From assembly GCA_018268935.1 (NCBI GenBank), contig JAFDVS010000067.1:45706-109705 (forward strand): a stretch of 64,000 nucleotides of DNA, given 5' to 3'. The stretch is from Acidobacteriota bacterium (lineage in GTDB: Bacteria; Acidobacteriota; Terriglobia; Bryobacterales; Bryobacteraceae). The notes below the pieces were generated by a model. The model was not told where the DNA came from and did no database searches. It saw only the letters and a list, made by a program, of their open reading frames with translations. Position numbers and translations under genes: made by a program. Below are positions 51,653 through 60,989 of this stretch, piece by piece; positions within the stretch are counted from its first letter, which is position 1; each line of letters begins with the position of its first letter.

Positions 51653-51660
51653 GAGGGCGA

Positions 51661-52929
51661 ATGCGGATACCCTGGGCGCCCTTCGCGTTCCTCCTTCTGC
51701 CACCGTTCTCCTCCGCGCAACCGGAGCTCTCCCCGGACGCGCTCTTCCTCGCCAAGGTCAAACTGCGCGCCGCCGAGAACCTCGAAAAACTTCCCAATTA
51801 CACCTGCCTCGAAACCATCGAGCGCTCCCGCCGCCGCGTCTCCACCCGCCGCTTTGAACTCGTCGATCTGCTCCGTCTCGAAGTCGGCTTGGTTGATCGT
51901 AAAGAACTTTTCGCCTGGCCCGGCTCCGGCGAATTCACCGACACCGAAATCGCCGACATGGTCGGACACGGCGCCATCGGCAATGGCAGCTTCGCTCTCC
52001 ACGCCCGGTCGCTCTTCCTCTCCGGTATCCCCGATTTCACCTACATCGGCGAGCGCATCCGCGAAGGCCGCGCCACCCATCGCTGGGCGTACCGCGTTCC
52101 CCTCATCCACAGCGGCTACACGATGCGCGTCAAGCCGCAAAAAGGCATCGTCGGCTACCAGGGCTCCGTCTGGGTCGATGCTTCCACCCTCGACCTCCTC
52201 CGGATCGAAATCCAGGTCACCGAAATTCCACCGAACCTCCCTATATCCACTTCCACCGAAACCCTCGACTACCAAAGCGTCCCCATCGCCGGCGCCAACT
52301 TCCTTCTCCCCCAGTCCTCCGAACTCACTATCGTCGACCTTCAGGGCAACGAGAGCCGCAACCGCACTCGTTTCTCCAATTGCCGCCAGTTTAGCGGGGA
52401 ATCCGTACTCACCTTTGACGAAGCCCCCGGTGCTGTCTCCGAAACCAGAAAGCCCTCTACAAAGATCGAACTCCCCGCCGACCTGGAACCCGAACTCGAA
52501 CTCCGCACCGCTATCGAGCCCGGCGTCACCGCTGTCGGAGACGCCGTGGAGGCCATCGTCACCAAAGACGTCAAGCGCAAAGGTGTGGTTTATCTTCCCA
52601 AGGGCGCAAAGGTCACCGGCCGCGTTTGGAAGTTGGAGCGCCTCCAGTCCACCACACGTACCGAATGGGAGGCCGGGCTCCTCTTTCTGCGCTTCTCCTT
52701 CGATAACTCCTACGGCGAATTTCACGCCCGGCTCACTCCTCCGTTTCCCGGTTCAACGGAACGTCACTCTGCGCTCGAGTCCGTGCGTGTTCATACCGTC
52801 GTCCGCGATGAGCCCGTGATTGACCCGAGGATTGGTATCCTGAATCTGAAAGGCGAGCGGGGGAAACTGCCTCTCGGCACGCGCCTCAACTGGCGTACCT
52901 TGCTCCCGCCTTCCCAGGAGAAACCGTGA
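51661..52929 (+). CDS. Secreted protein of unknown function, conserved acidobacterial type
   Basis: 422 residues with a signal peptide (MRIPWAPFAFLLLPPFSSAQ). Body: KLPNYTCLETIERSRR, RTRFSNCRQFSGES, and a C-terminal stretch with DVKRKGVVYLPKGAKVTGRVWKLER, which looks like a small beta-barrel of the type found in TrbI/VirB10-like proteins. The combination of one NYTC motif and that domain recurs in acidobacterial secreted proteins as I remember them, without a known function. It overlaps the GH88 gene by 4 bases, so the two are co-translated. Confidence 0.7.
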   Translation: MRIPWAPFAFLLLPPFSSAQPELSPDALFLAKVKLRAAENLEKLPNYTCLETIERSRRRVSTRRFELVDLLRLEVGLVDRKELFAWPGSGEFTDTEIADMVGHGAIGNGSFALHARSLFLSGIPDFTYIGERIREGRATHRWAYRVPLIHSGYTMRVKPQKGIVGYQGSVWVDASTLDLLRIEIQVTEIPPNLPISTSTETLDYQSVPIAGANFLLPQSSELTIVDLQGNESRNRTRFSNCRQFSGESVLTFDEAPGAVSETRKPSTKIELPADLEPELELRTAIEPGVTAVGDAVEAIVTKDVKRKGVVYLPKGAKVTGRVWKLERLQSTTRTEWEAGLLFLRFSFDNSYGEFHARLTPPFPGSTERHSALESVRVHTVVRDEPVIDPRIGILNLKGERGKLPLGTRLNWRTLLPPSQEKP

Positions 52930-54047
52930 TTCACTTCGAGCCTGATAATGACAGGTCGCTGCTTACCTCCGCCATGGCGTTGGGGAAAACCCGAGTCAAA
53001 AATCTGATCGAGAAATACCCCGACTTCTATCCGATCTACACGGAGCAGGGCAAATGGAAGCACGATGGCCCCGCTTGGACCCATTGGTGCGATGGCTTCC
53101 TGCCCGGCATGATGTGGGTCTTCCGCAAGCATTCCGCGCCAGGCAGCGAAGAAGAGAAGTTCTGGCTCCAACAGGCAGTACGCTATACCCGCCCGCTCGA
53201 ACCACGCAAGAACGACCGGGATGTCCACGACCTCGGGTTCATCTTTCTCTCCACCTATCTGCGCTGGTTCCGCCTCACCAAGAATCCCGAAATTCAGCAG
53301 GTCATCATCGACGCCGGCAAAACGCTCGCCCAGCGTTTCATGGAAAAAGGCCTCTACCTCCGCAGCTTTGTTTCCGATAACTCCCTCTTCATCGACATCA
53401 TGATGAACGTCGGAATCATCTTCTACGCCGCCCGCGAAACAGGCGACCGCAAACTGCGCGACATTGCCCTCCGTCATTGCCTCACCACCCGCCGAGTCCT
53501 CGTCCGGGGTGACGGCTCCACCGCGCACGAAGGCATTTTCGATGTCGATACCGGCGAATTTCTCAAACAGACCACCCACCAGGGCTTCCGTGGCGATTCC
53601 TGCTGGTCTCGCGGCCTCGCCTGGAGCTTATACGGCTTCTCCACTGCCTACGAATACAGCCGCGATCCTCGTTTCCTCGAAACCGCCGAAGCTTGCGCCG
53701 ATTACTACATCACGCACACCAATTCCGACGGCATTCCTCCATGGGACTTCAACGCTCCTTCCGATAGCCGCAAAATGGTCGACACCTCCGCCGCCGCCAT
53801 CACTGCCAGCGGCCTCATGCGCCTCTCCCGTCTCCTCCACGATCCCGTCAAGGGCCACTTCTACTGGAGCACCGCCATCCGCATCATGCGTTCTCTCTGC
53901 CAGAACTACGTGTCCCATGGAGACGATCAGTGGGAAGGCATCCTCAAGGGAGGCGTCTATCACCTCCATAAGGAACTTGGTGTGGATGAAAGCGTGATGT
54001 GGGGCGAGTACTTCTTCATCGAAGCACTCGACCATCTGCTCGGCTAA
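52926..54047 (+). CDS. GH88 unsaturated glucuronyl hydrolase
   Basis: 373 residues of the GH88 (alpha/alpha)6 barrel. Catalytic D102 (VHDLGF) and D157 (FIDIMMN) are in their usual places; WDFNAPSDSRKMVDTSAAAITASGLM forms the conserved sugar-binding wall, and the WGEYFFIEALDHLL ending is typical. It removes unsaturated uronic acid from lyase products (glycosaminoglycans, ulvan or xanthan type). It has no signal peptide, so it acts in the cytoplasm on imported oligosaccharides. ATGA overlap with the upstream gene. Its stop interlocks with the convergent deacetylase (CTAA). Confidence 0.93.
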   Translation: MIHFEPDNDRSLLTSAMALGKTRVKNLIEKYPDFYPIYTEQGKWKHDGPAWTHWCDGFLPGMMWVFRKHSAPGSEEEKFWLQQAVRYTRPLEPRKNDRDVHDLGFIFLSTYLRWFRLTKNPEIQQVIIDAGKTLAQRFMEKGLYLRSFVSDNSLFIDIMMNVGIIFYAARETGDRKLRDIALRHCLTTRRVLVRGDGSTAHEGIFDVDTGEFLKQTTHQGFRGDSCWSRGLAWSLYGFSTAYEYSRDPRFLETAEACADYYITHTNSDGIPPWDFNAPSDSRKMVDTSAAAITASGLMRLSRLLHDPVKGHFYWSTAIRIMRSLCQNYVSHGDDQWEGILKGGVYHLHKELGVDESVMWGEYFFIEALDHLLG

Positions 54048-54991
54048 ATACCCGCCAGCGTTTTGACGTGGGCGGTAACTCCGGCGGCAAGCCCGCTCAG
54101 CGAGTAGCCGCCCTCCAGCACCGAAACCAGCCGGCCGCCACAGTGGCGGTCGGCGATCTCCATCAGAGCCAACGTCATATCGTGAAAATCCGTGTCCGTC
54201 AGCCGGAATCGCCCCAGCGGATCCCCGGCCCGCGAGTCGAACCCAGCCGATATCATCACCAGGTCCGGTTTGAACGCCGCCGCAGAATCTATCAGGTGCT
54301 TCTGAAACACTGGTAAGATTTCTTTCCGCCCCGCCCCCGCCGGAAACGGGAAATTGTGGATCCGCCCCTCGCCTTTACCTTCGCCCCGCTCCTCTGGCAT
54401 CCCACTCCCTGGGTACCACGGATGCTGATGTGTGGATAAAAACAGCACCGACCCGTCTTCATAGAAGATGTCCTGCGTCCCGTTACCGTGGTGCACATCC
54501 CAATCGGCGATCAGCACCCGCTCAACACCGTGCTTCTTCTGCCCATACCGCGCACCGATGGCGATATTGTTGAACACGCAGAACCCCATCCCCCGATTCG
54601 GAGTGGCGTGATGCCCCGGCGGCCGCACCGCGCAAAACGCATTCTTCACCTTGCCGCCCACCACTGCGTCAACTGCGTTGCACACTCCACCCGCCGCCCG
54701 CAGTGCGACATCCATCGAATCCGCCGAAACCGCCGTGTCTCCCGTCGTCAGATTGTGGAGCCCCGATCGGATGTCCCGCTTCGCCGTCGCTACGTAGCCG
54801 CGGCTGTGGCAAAGCGCCACTTCATCCTCCGTCGCCGGCCGCTGCGCCAGCGGCGCTAGCTCGCCCGTCAACTCCTCCAGCGCCTCCGTCACCGCCACGT
54901 ACCGCGAGATCGCTTCCGGATGTCCTTCCCCCGTATCGTGCTTACGGTATACCGGATCGAGAAGCAGCGCCGTCCATGGTGGTTCCTTCAT
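54044..54991 (-). CDS. Histone-deacetylase-family amidohydrolase (acetoin-utilization/HdaH-like)
   Basis: 315 residues with the arginase/deacetylase fold and intact zinc site: HPEAISRY, VRPPGHHA (general-base His pair), ADWDVHHGNGTQ (Asp/His zinc ligands), SAGFDSRAGDPLG (Asp ligand) and EGGYS. Bacterial members deacetylate acetylated lysines, polyamines or acetyl-CoA synthetase (AcuC-like). The substrate here is not readable. It is cytoplasmic and transcribed toward the GH88 gene. Confidence 0.9.
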   Translation of the reverse strand: MKEPPWTALLLDPVYRKHDTGEGHPEAISRYVAVTEALEELTGELAPLAQRPATEDEVALCHSRGYVATAKRDIRSGLHNLTTGDTAVSADSMDVALRAAGGVCNAVDAVVGGKVKNAFCAVRPPGHHATPNRGMGFCVFNNIAIGARYGQKKHGVERVLIADWDVHHGNGTQDIFYEDGSVLFLSTHQHPWYPGSGMPEERGEGKGEGRIHNFPFPAGAGRKEILPVFQKHLIDSAAAFKPDLVMISAGFDSRAGDPLGRFRLTDTDFHDMTLALMEIADRHCGGRLVSVLEGGYSLSGLAAGVTAHVKTLAGI

Positions 54992-55045
54992 GACCCACCC
55001 AGTATGCTACTGCGTCACGCGCCTCAGCAACCGGTCTCCTGCCAC

Positions 55046-56209
55046 TTAGTCCTCAAAAATACGCTTCTCTCGCTTCATGCCGTCCAGTTGCCGTACGGCC
55101 TGCTGCTGGAACGGGCTCGGCATCGACATGCACATCTTGAAATAGGCTGCTGCTTCTTTGTATTTCTCCAGGTAGTAGTTCGACCACCCGATGTAGAAAT
55201 ACGCCGAAGCCTCGGCTTGCGCGTTGCCCTTAATGTATGGAAGCGCTGCCCGAAATGCCCGGTCCGCTGCTTCAAAATTGTTCTGAAATACGTTCGCATT
55301 TCCCAATAGGGTGTACGCAGCACCTGCATAAAACGTTCGCCGCTTATTCCATTCCTCCGCGCTGAAATTCTCCGGCTTCTTCGATTCCTGTCCCAACGAC
55401 AGCAGCCGGTTGGCTACCGTGATCACGCGCGGGTAGTTCGTCCGCCGGTCCAGGTTTACCTGCGCCACCGTCAGCAGCGCCTCTTCGTTATCCACATCCT
55501 TCGCCAGAATTTTCTCTGCAATCGACAACGCCGAGTCATTCATCCCCGACGTCCGGTAGGCCGCCATTAAGTGCGGGTACGCCTGCACCGTATAGATGGA
55601 GTTGGGAGCTGTCTTGATAAGTTCCTGAAACAATTGGATCCGGTCTTTGACCTGCTCCGCCTCCATCGCCTTCTTATATAAGGCGTAGTCGCCCTGGTTG
55701 ATCAGTCCGCCGGCGTAGGCCAGCCGCTTGTTCCACTCTTCCTGTGTAATATAGAAAGGTTTGGGAGCCCCAATCAGCTTCTGCGCCGATTTCGTGGCCA
55801 GATCCGTCCACTTCGCCACTAACTCCGGCGTCCCCTTCTTCTCTGCCAGCTTCTGGTTGTACACCGCCGTTTCCAGATCGTCAGGATTTAGTGTGAACAG
55901 CTTTTCCCCAGCGGCCAGCGCGCGGTCCACGTCGTTCGTCCGGGTGAAATAGTCCTGCATGTAGGCATAGATCCACGCCACCGACGGGTGCGTCGGGTAC
56001 CGCTTCAGGAACTCCTCCATCTGTTGGATCTTGGCCGCGCCATCCAACTGTTCTATCAGTTGCAGCATCAGCCCTTCCTGAGAGTTCGGCGTGTATGTAA
56101 TGTGATACCGTTGCGCCGCCAGTGGAAATGCGGCCACGAAAATGAGTACCGTCAGCCACATGGCTAGCCGGCTGTTGGTGCTACCACGAAGTGTTGCGTT
56201 CATAGACAT
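55046..56209 (-). CDS. Periplasmic or membrane-anchored TPR protein
   Basis: 387 residues from ATG 56209, chosen for AGGGA 5 bases upstream. A membrane or signal segment (about 17-33, MWLTVLIFVAAFPLAAQ) is followed by about ten helix pairs of TPR type (YMQDYFTRTNDVDRALAAGEKLF, AEASAYFYIGWSNYYLEKYKEAAAYFKMCM). It probably acts as a scaffold in the envelope. It is divergent from the receptor gene. Confidence 0.75.
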   Translation of the reverse strand: MSMNATLRGSTNSRLAMWLTVLIFVAAFPLAAQRYHITYTPNSQEGLMLQLIEQLDGAAKIQQMEEFLKRYPTHPSVAWIYAYMQDYFTRTNDVDRALAAGEKLFTLNPDDLETAVYNQKLAEKKGTPELVAKWTDLATKSAQKLIGAPKPFYITQEEWNKRLAYAGGLINQGDYALYKKAMEAEQVKDRIQLFQELIKTAPNSIYTVQAYPHLMAAYRTSGMNDSALSIAEKILAKDVDNEEALLTVAQVNLDRRTNYPRVITVANRLLSLGQESKKPENFSAEEWNKRRTFYAGAAYTLLGNANVFQNNFEAADRAFRAALPYIKGNAQAEASAYFYIGWSNYYLEKYKEAAAYFKMCMSMPSPFQQQAVRQLDGMKREKRIFED

Positions 56210-56455
56210 TCGATTCCCTGGAAACACGCGATACCCTACCATCGAACGTTGCCGACAAGGTCTTTACTGTCTACGGTCAAATTAGACCTTCGTGCCCGGA
56301 AGTTCCGGTACTCTCGTGGTGAATTGCGGCCATTTTGATCTGTTATCGATGTCAATGGAAAAGCGTACGAAAGTTATATCACCCCGGTAAAGTTCCTACC
56401 CGTTCCGCCGATATTTCGCGTAGTCACCCAGCTCAATGGAACGAGGTTTCGTGCA

Positions 56456-59400
56456 ATGAAGCGTATGCTTGGATTGTGCTCTTGGATGGCTCTCGCCGCA
56501 ATGACGGTATGGGCCCAATCTGATTCAGCGGTGTTCTTCGGCATCGTCAAAGACCCCGCGGGCGGAGCGCTGCCACAGGCCAAAGTGAAGTTAAAGAATA
56601 CGGCCACCAGTCTCTCGCGTGAACTGTCCACAGATGAAAAAGGTTTGTTTTATTTCACACTGCTCCCTCCCGGCGGCTATGAAGTCACCGTAGAAGCCAG
56701 CGGTTTTAAGCAATTTCACAACAACAATATTCAATTGCAGGTGGCTCAAGTCAGCCGCCTCGACATCGCGATGCAACTCGGAAGCGTCAGCGAGAGCATC
56801 GAAGTGACGGATTCCGTTTCTCCATTGAATACGGAAACCGTCGCCCAAGGTACTGTCATTTCGCAAGAAAAACTCCCCGCGCTTCCCCTGAACGGCCGCC
56901 AGTTCCTGCAACTCGTACTCCTCGTGCCCGGCGCCAACCCCGGTGGCCGCGCCGTGCAGCAGAACTCGGTCCGCATGGGCCAGATCGGTGGTCTCAGCAT
57001 CGCCGGCCAGCGCACGAACAACACCCAGTTCATGCTTGACGGCGCCGTCAACATCGACCCCGACTACAGCAGCCTCAACTACTCCCCCGCCGTGGACTCG
57101 GTGAACGAGTTCCAGGTGCAGACCGCCATGGTCCCGGCCGAATACGGCCGCGCTGCCGTTAACGTCGTCACCAAAAGCGGTACCGGCGAATATCATGGCG
57201 CCGCCTGGGAATTTCTCCGCAACCGTGCCTTTGACGCTCGCCCATTCAACCTCGACGGCCCACTCCCCAAATATCAGCGCAATCAGTTCGGCGGCAACCT
57301 CGGTGGCCCCATCGTGAAGAACAAAGCGTTCTTCTTCGGCTCCTATGAAGGGCTCCGCATGCGCCAGGCCGGCTCCGGCCTCACCAACGTCCTCGTTCCC
57401 AGCGCCAAGAGGCGCGCCCTGGACTTCAGTGAAACCCCCGGCGGCATCTTCGATCCCAACACCCTGGCCAACGGCGTCCGTACTCCTTTCCCGAACTGGG
57501 TCATCCCGTCCAGCCGTGTGAACCCGCTCGCAGTGTCCGGCATGAACGCGCTTCCGTTGCCCAATGCCCCTGGCAGCACGTTCGTCAACTCCAGCGCTCT
57601 GCTCACTCAAAACAACAACAACTACTCGGGCCGCGTGGATTACACCGCCACCGCCAAGTGGAATCTGTTTGGCCGCTATTCCATCGCCGAAGAGAACGCC
57701 ATCATACCGCAGCGTATCTCGAATCGTGAAGACGTCAACGATGCCCGCAGCCAGAATGCCACCGTCGGCTCCACTTACGTCGTTCGCGCCAACCTGCTCA
57801 ACGAAACCCGCATCGGCTTTAGCCGCCTCCACCTCCTGAACGGACTCGTGGATCCGCTGTTCGACGTCGGCGGCCGTCAGCAGAATCTGCCTCAATACAA
57901 CGTGGCCGGCTATCCCCTGTTCGGCGGCGCAGGCCAGTTCACCGGTGCTTCCGGCGGCGGTCTCCTGCGCGTCCGCAACACCATGTACCAGGTCTATGAC
58001 AACGTTGCCTACACCCGTGGCCGTCACATCATGAAGTTCGGCGGCGAAGTCCAGCAACTGCGCTACGGCCGCATCGAAACCCCCAGCGTCCTCGGCAACT
58101 TCCAGTTCACCCAGGGCTTCACCACCCGCACCGCGCGCAATGACAATACCGGCGACGCGCTGGCCAGCTTTCTCCTCGGAATGCCTGCCATCGGCAACCG
58201 CTCGGTCGGTCAGAACCGCGCCGATGCCCGCCAGACCGTCTACTCGGTGTACGCCCAGGATGACTTCAAGCTGCGTCACAACATCACTCTGAACGTCGGC
58301 GTCCGCTACGAATTCGCCCCGCCGCCGTTCGAAGTGAATGGCAACTTCGCCAGCATCGACTACCGCAACGTCCCCAACCCCGGCCAAGTCTTCGCCGATA
58401 ACCGCACCGGCTTCTACAAGCCCCTGTTCTTCATCTGCGGGCAATCCGGTTATCCCAGTGGCTGCGCCTACACCGATCGCAATAACGTTGCTCCTCGCAT
58501 CGGTGCGGTTTGGGCTGTGGATACCAAGACCGTGGTGCGCGCCGGCGGCGGCATGTTCTACGCCAACTCCGACGTCAACCCGCTGTTCCGTCTCGCCGCG
58601 GGCTTGCCCTCTAACATCTCCCAAACCCTCAATAGCGACAACTTCATCCCCCGCTGGAATAACTTCGACATCTTCGGCACCCCTGTCGTGGGCGCTGGTC
58701 AGTTGCAGCAGGCCGGCATCGACCTGTTCCAACGCACCAGCTACACCTTGCAGTGGAACCTCAGCGTGCAGCGCCAACTCGCCCGCGATATCGTTCTCGA
58801 AGTTGGCTATCTCGCCACCGCTGGTCTGAAGTTGGAACAGAACGTTCAGCCCAATAACGCCCGCGCAGGGCTCGGTGCAGTCGATCCGCGCCGCCCCTAC
58901 GCCGGCATGCAGTATGCTCCGGGCACTACGTTCCCCAACTACATCCAGGTGGTGGGTGACTCAGTCCCTGTGGGTTTCATCAACTACCTGCCCCACTCGG
59001 CCCAGTCCAACTACCACTCCGGTTACGCCCGTTTCGAGAAGCGCTTTACCCGGGGCATGTCCTTGCTTAGCTCCTACACCTGGTCGAAATCCATCACCAA
59101 CGCTCCCCAGTTCCGCAATGCGGGCGGCGTGAACGGCTCGGAAAACTCCCCGGCACAGGATTCCTTCAACCTTGCGGCCGAGCGCGGTCTGGCCAGCTTC
59201 CATGTGGCCCATCGCTGGGTCACCAGTTCGCTCTATGACCTGCCCTTCGGCAAGCAGGGCAAGTTCCTCAAAGACGGCATCCAGGCGAAGATCTTCGGCG
59301 GAATCTCCATGTCCGGGATTTACACCCTGCAGACCGGCTTCCCCTTCACCGCCAACCTCCGTGGTGACACGGCGGGCGTCGGCACCGGGACCGGAGGCAT

Positions 59401-59755
59401 CTTCGTTCGCCCCAACGCCGCTCCTGGCCAGGTGGCTGCGCTTGACGGAAACCTCCGCAACACGAATCGCTGGTTCAACACCGGCGCATTCCTCACCCCC
59501 GCCGCCGGCACCTTCGGCGACGTCGGTCGCAACACCATCATCGGACCCGGAATGTCCAACCTCGACTTCGTCGTGGTGAAGAACATCCCAGTCCGTGAAG
59601 CGGTGAACTTCCAGTTCCGGTTTGAGGCCTTCAACGTCCTCAACACTCCGAACTTCAACATCATCGGACGCATCTCGAATGATCCCACCTTCGGCCGCGT
59701 GTTGAGCCAGCTCGATCCGCGCCAGGTTCAACTCGGCCTGAAGGCGATCTTCTAG
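56456..59755 (+). CDS. Oar-like TonB-dependent outer-membrane receptor with carboxypeptidase-regulatory domain
   Basis: 1099 residues: signal peptide (about 1-20, MKRMLGLCSWMALAAMTVWA), a carboxypeptidase-regulatory Ig-like domain (about 24-105: VKDPAGGALPQAKVKLKNTAT, PPGGYEVTVEASGF), a plug domain (PLNGRQFLQLVLLVPG, then QFMLDGAVN) and a beta-barrel ending LGLKAIF with a terminal Phe, the outer-membrane insertion signal. Such receptors are greatly expanded in Acidobacteria and take up glycans or peptides, or move adhesins. No TonB box is obvious. ACGAGG is 9 bases before the ATG; a hairpin terminator follows the stop. Confidence 0.9.
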   Translation: MKRMLGLCSWMALAAMTVWAQSDSAVFFGIVKDPAGGALPQAKVKLKNTATSLSRELSTDEKGLFYFTLLPPGGYEVTVEASGFKQFHNNNIQLQVAQVSRLDIAMQLGSVSESIEVTDSVSPLNTETVAQGTVISQEKLPALPLNGRQFLQLVLLVPGANPGGRAVQQNSVRMGQIGGLSIAGQRTNNTQFMLDGAVNIDPDYSSLNYSPAVDSVNEFQVQTAMVPAEYGRAAVNVVTKSGTGEYHGAAWEFLRNRAFDARPFNLDGPLPKYQRNQFGGNLGGPIVKNKAFFFGSYEGLRMRQAGSGLTNVLVPSAKRRALDFSETPGGIFDPNTLANGVRTPFPNWVIPSSRVNPLAVSGMNALPLPNAPGSTFVNSSALLTQNNNNYSGRVDYTATAKWNLFGRYSIAEENAIIPQRISNREDVNDARSQNATVGSTYVVRANLLNETRIGFSRLHLLNGLVDPLFDVGGRQQNLPQYNVAGYPLFGGAGQFTGASGGGLLRVRNTMYQVYDNVAYTRGRHIMKFGGEVQQLRYGRIETPSVLGNFQFTQGFTTRTARNDNTGDALASFLLGMPAIGNRSVGQNRADARQTVYSVYAQDDFKLRHNITLNVGVRYEFAPPPFEVNGNFASIDYRNVPNPGQVFADNRTGFYKPLFFICGQSGYPSGCAYTDRNNVAPRIGAVWAVDTKTVVRAGGGMFYANSDVNPLFRLAAGLPSNISQTLNSDNFIPRWNNFDIFGTPVVGAGQLQQAGIDLFQRTSYTLQWNLSVQRQLARDIVLEVGYLATAGLKLEQNVQPNNARAGLGAVDPRRPYAGMQYAPGTTFPNYIQVVGDSVPVGFINYLPHSAQSNYHSGYARFEKRFTRGMSLLSSYTWSKSITNAPQFRNAGGVNGSENSPAQDSFNLAAERGLASFHVAHRWVTSSLYDLPFGKQGKFLKDGIQAKIFGGISMSGIYTLQTGFPFTANLRGDTAGVGTGTGGIFVRPNAAPGQVAALDGNLRNTNRWFNTGAFLTPAAGTFGDVGRNTIIGPGMSNLDFVVVKNIPVREAVNFQFRFEAFNVLNTPNFNIIGRISNDPTFGRVLSQLDPRQVQLGLKAIF

Positions 59756-59824
59756 GTAGCGGCGGGCCTCCAGGCCGGTCGCAGTTCAGCCTGGGAAGGC
59801 TGAACAGAGCACTTCCAGCAAACA

Positions 59825-59852
59825 AAGGGCGTCCTGGCAACGGGACGCCCTT
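59825..59852 (+). terminator. Rho-independent-type hairpin after the receptor gene
   Basis: 10-base stem (AAGGGCGTCC with GGACGCCCTT) around TGGCAACG, then CGTGTTT, about 70 bases after the receptor stop. The U run is short but present. Confidence 0.6.
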
Positions 59853-59909
59853 CGTGTTTGGGGAAGCCGGAGAAACCCGGCAAACCTCCTGTTCGTCAAA
59901 CGCCACAGC

Positions 59910-60719
59910 TTGCGAAAAACCATGTTGGCCATAATCGCCGTGTGGATGACATCCCCGGCAGCCTTCGCTAAGCCCTGTGTCTCGAAAGCAGCAACGGTTC
60001 AAATCAGCCCGTTAATCGTCTCTCGTATGCCGGATGGCACCCAACCGGAGCTTTCAGTTTCTTTTCTCAACTGCACAGGCAAGCCCCTCCTGCTCTTCTT
60101 TGGCCCGTTGACTCCCGCCGGGTATCCAATCAGTCTGCGAGTTGTTGTCACGAAACCGGAGCATCTCTTGTGGGACCTCCCCTCCGCCGCATTTCTCCGG
60201 AAGGATCAGTTGCCAGCCAAGCCAATGCTGCTTCCGGTAGCCTCTAGCCTTCAAACGATTCGGATTCCACTTGCCAAGTACCGGATGGTGGACGGCACTG
60301 GAACCTTAGATCAATTTGTTCCCCATCGTTCCAGCTTTTCGTTGCAGGCAGACGTTTTTGACGCGGCATGCTCCGCCGAACCACTATCCAAGCTGTTACC
60401 GAAAGAATGCCGGCTGGGGACGGCCCGGTCCCTGTTCCCATTGACGGTGACCATCTACGACCCTCCAGATGAATATCCGTGGCTTCAAAACGCTTTGGAA
60501 TCGGTCCGCTCGCTCAAAGCCGGTACGCCACGCCGTCAATTCGCCGCCATGTTTCACGATGAAGGATACTCCGCCGCGGGAAGGTTCGCCCACCGGAGCT
60601 TTCCATTCATCAAAACTGATGTGGAGTTCTCCTCCTCCGGCGCTGCGCCCGAAAGCAGATTGGATCAGATCTCCAAACTCTCCCAGCCATTTGTGGAGTT
60701 CAGGTTGATGGAACAATGA
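59910..60719 (+). CDS. Secreted hypothetical protein
   Basis: 269 residues if translation starts at TTG 59910 (MRKTMLAIIAVWMTSPAAFA signal); ATG 59922 is an alternative that gives a signal peptide without the basic end. The mature sequence (ISPLIVSRMPDGTQPELSVSFLNCTGKPLLLFFGPLTPAG) looks like a beta-sandwich but no family is recognised. Amino-acid and base use is less G+C-rich in places (CTCTTGTGGG, TCAATTCG) than its neighbours, which may hint at a different history. The stop is 15 bases from the tRNA gene, on the other strand. Confidence 0.6.
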   Translation: MRKTMLAIIAVWMTSPAAFAKPCVSKAATVQISPLIVSRMPDGTQPELSVSFLNCTGKPLLLFFGPLTPAGYPISLRVVVTKPEHLLWDLPSAAFLRKDQLPAKPMLLPVASSLQTIRIPLAKYRMVDGTGTLDQFVPHRSSFSLQADVFDAACSAEPLSKLLPKECRLGTARSLFPLTVTIYDPPDEYPWLQNALESVRSLKAGTPRRQFAAMFHDEGYSAAGRFAHRSFPFIKTDVEFSSSGAAPESRLDQISKLSQPFVEFRLMEQ

Positions 60720-60734
60720 CCAATTGGATTCAGA

Positions 60735-60823
60735 TGGTGCCCGGGGTGGGACTTGAACCCACACTCCCGTTTCCGGAAAAAGGATTTTAAGTCCTTTGCG
60801 TCTGCCGATTTCGCCACCCGGGC
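60735..60823 (-). tRNA. tRNA-Leu (anticodon TAA)
   Basis: 89 bases including an encoded CCA. Acceptor GCCCGGG pairs with CCCGGGC, followed by discriminator A and CCA. The D-arm GTGGCGAAATCGGCAGACGC is that of class II leucine tRNAs; the anticodon stem-loop is AAGGA-CTTAAAA-TCCTT with anticodon TAA (complement at 60787-60789), read as UAA. A long variable arm follows, then the T-arm GTGGG-TTCAAGT-CCCAC. Confidence 0.97.
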
Positions 60824-60829
60824 ACGTTG

Positions 60830-60858
60830 ATAATAAACGACGGGGAAGGTTGCCCCAA
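60830..60858 (-). promoter_or_regulatory. Promoter of tRNA-Leu
   Basis: TTGGGG (60853-60858), 17-base spacer, TATTAT (60830-60835), ending 6 bases before the mature 5' end of the tRNA. Transcription would begin at or next to the mature end. Confidence 0.6.
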
Positions 60859-60989
60859 CCGCTCACTCACCGTCACTCATCGCATGACCCATCAGTCTCA
60901 TTATAGTGAATGTGCCGGCTCCGGCTTCGCCTGATTGCGCCCCAAAGCTATGACTGCCTGGAATGAAGCACAAAAGCCCGCTGGCAGCT

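Noticed and set aside
51473..52819. Plus-strand open frame (448 codons)
   Set aside because: Ser/Pro-rich shadow of the secreted gene at 51661; the real frame has a signal peptide and the NYTC motif.
54992..55009. Leaderless -10 box for the deacetylase gene
   Set aside because: TAGCAT lies 12 bases away and CATACT matches only 4 of 6; GGGTGGG could serve as a ribosome site.
56591..58777. Long minus-strand open frame (728 codons)
   Set aside because: Complement of the TonB/Oar receptor, which has clear plug and barrel sequence; the minus translation has no recognisable fold.
60900..60935. GCCGG/CCGGC inverted repeat downstream of the CheW gene as a terminator
   Set aside because: The loop would be only two bases and no U tract follows; too weak to call.
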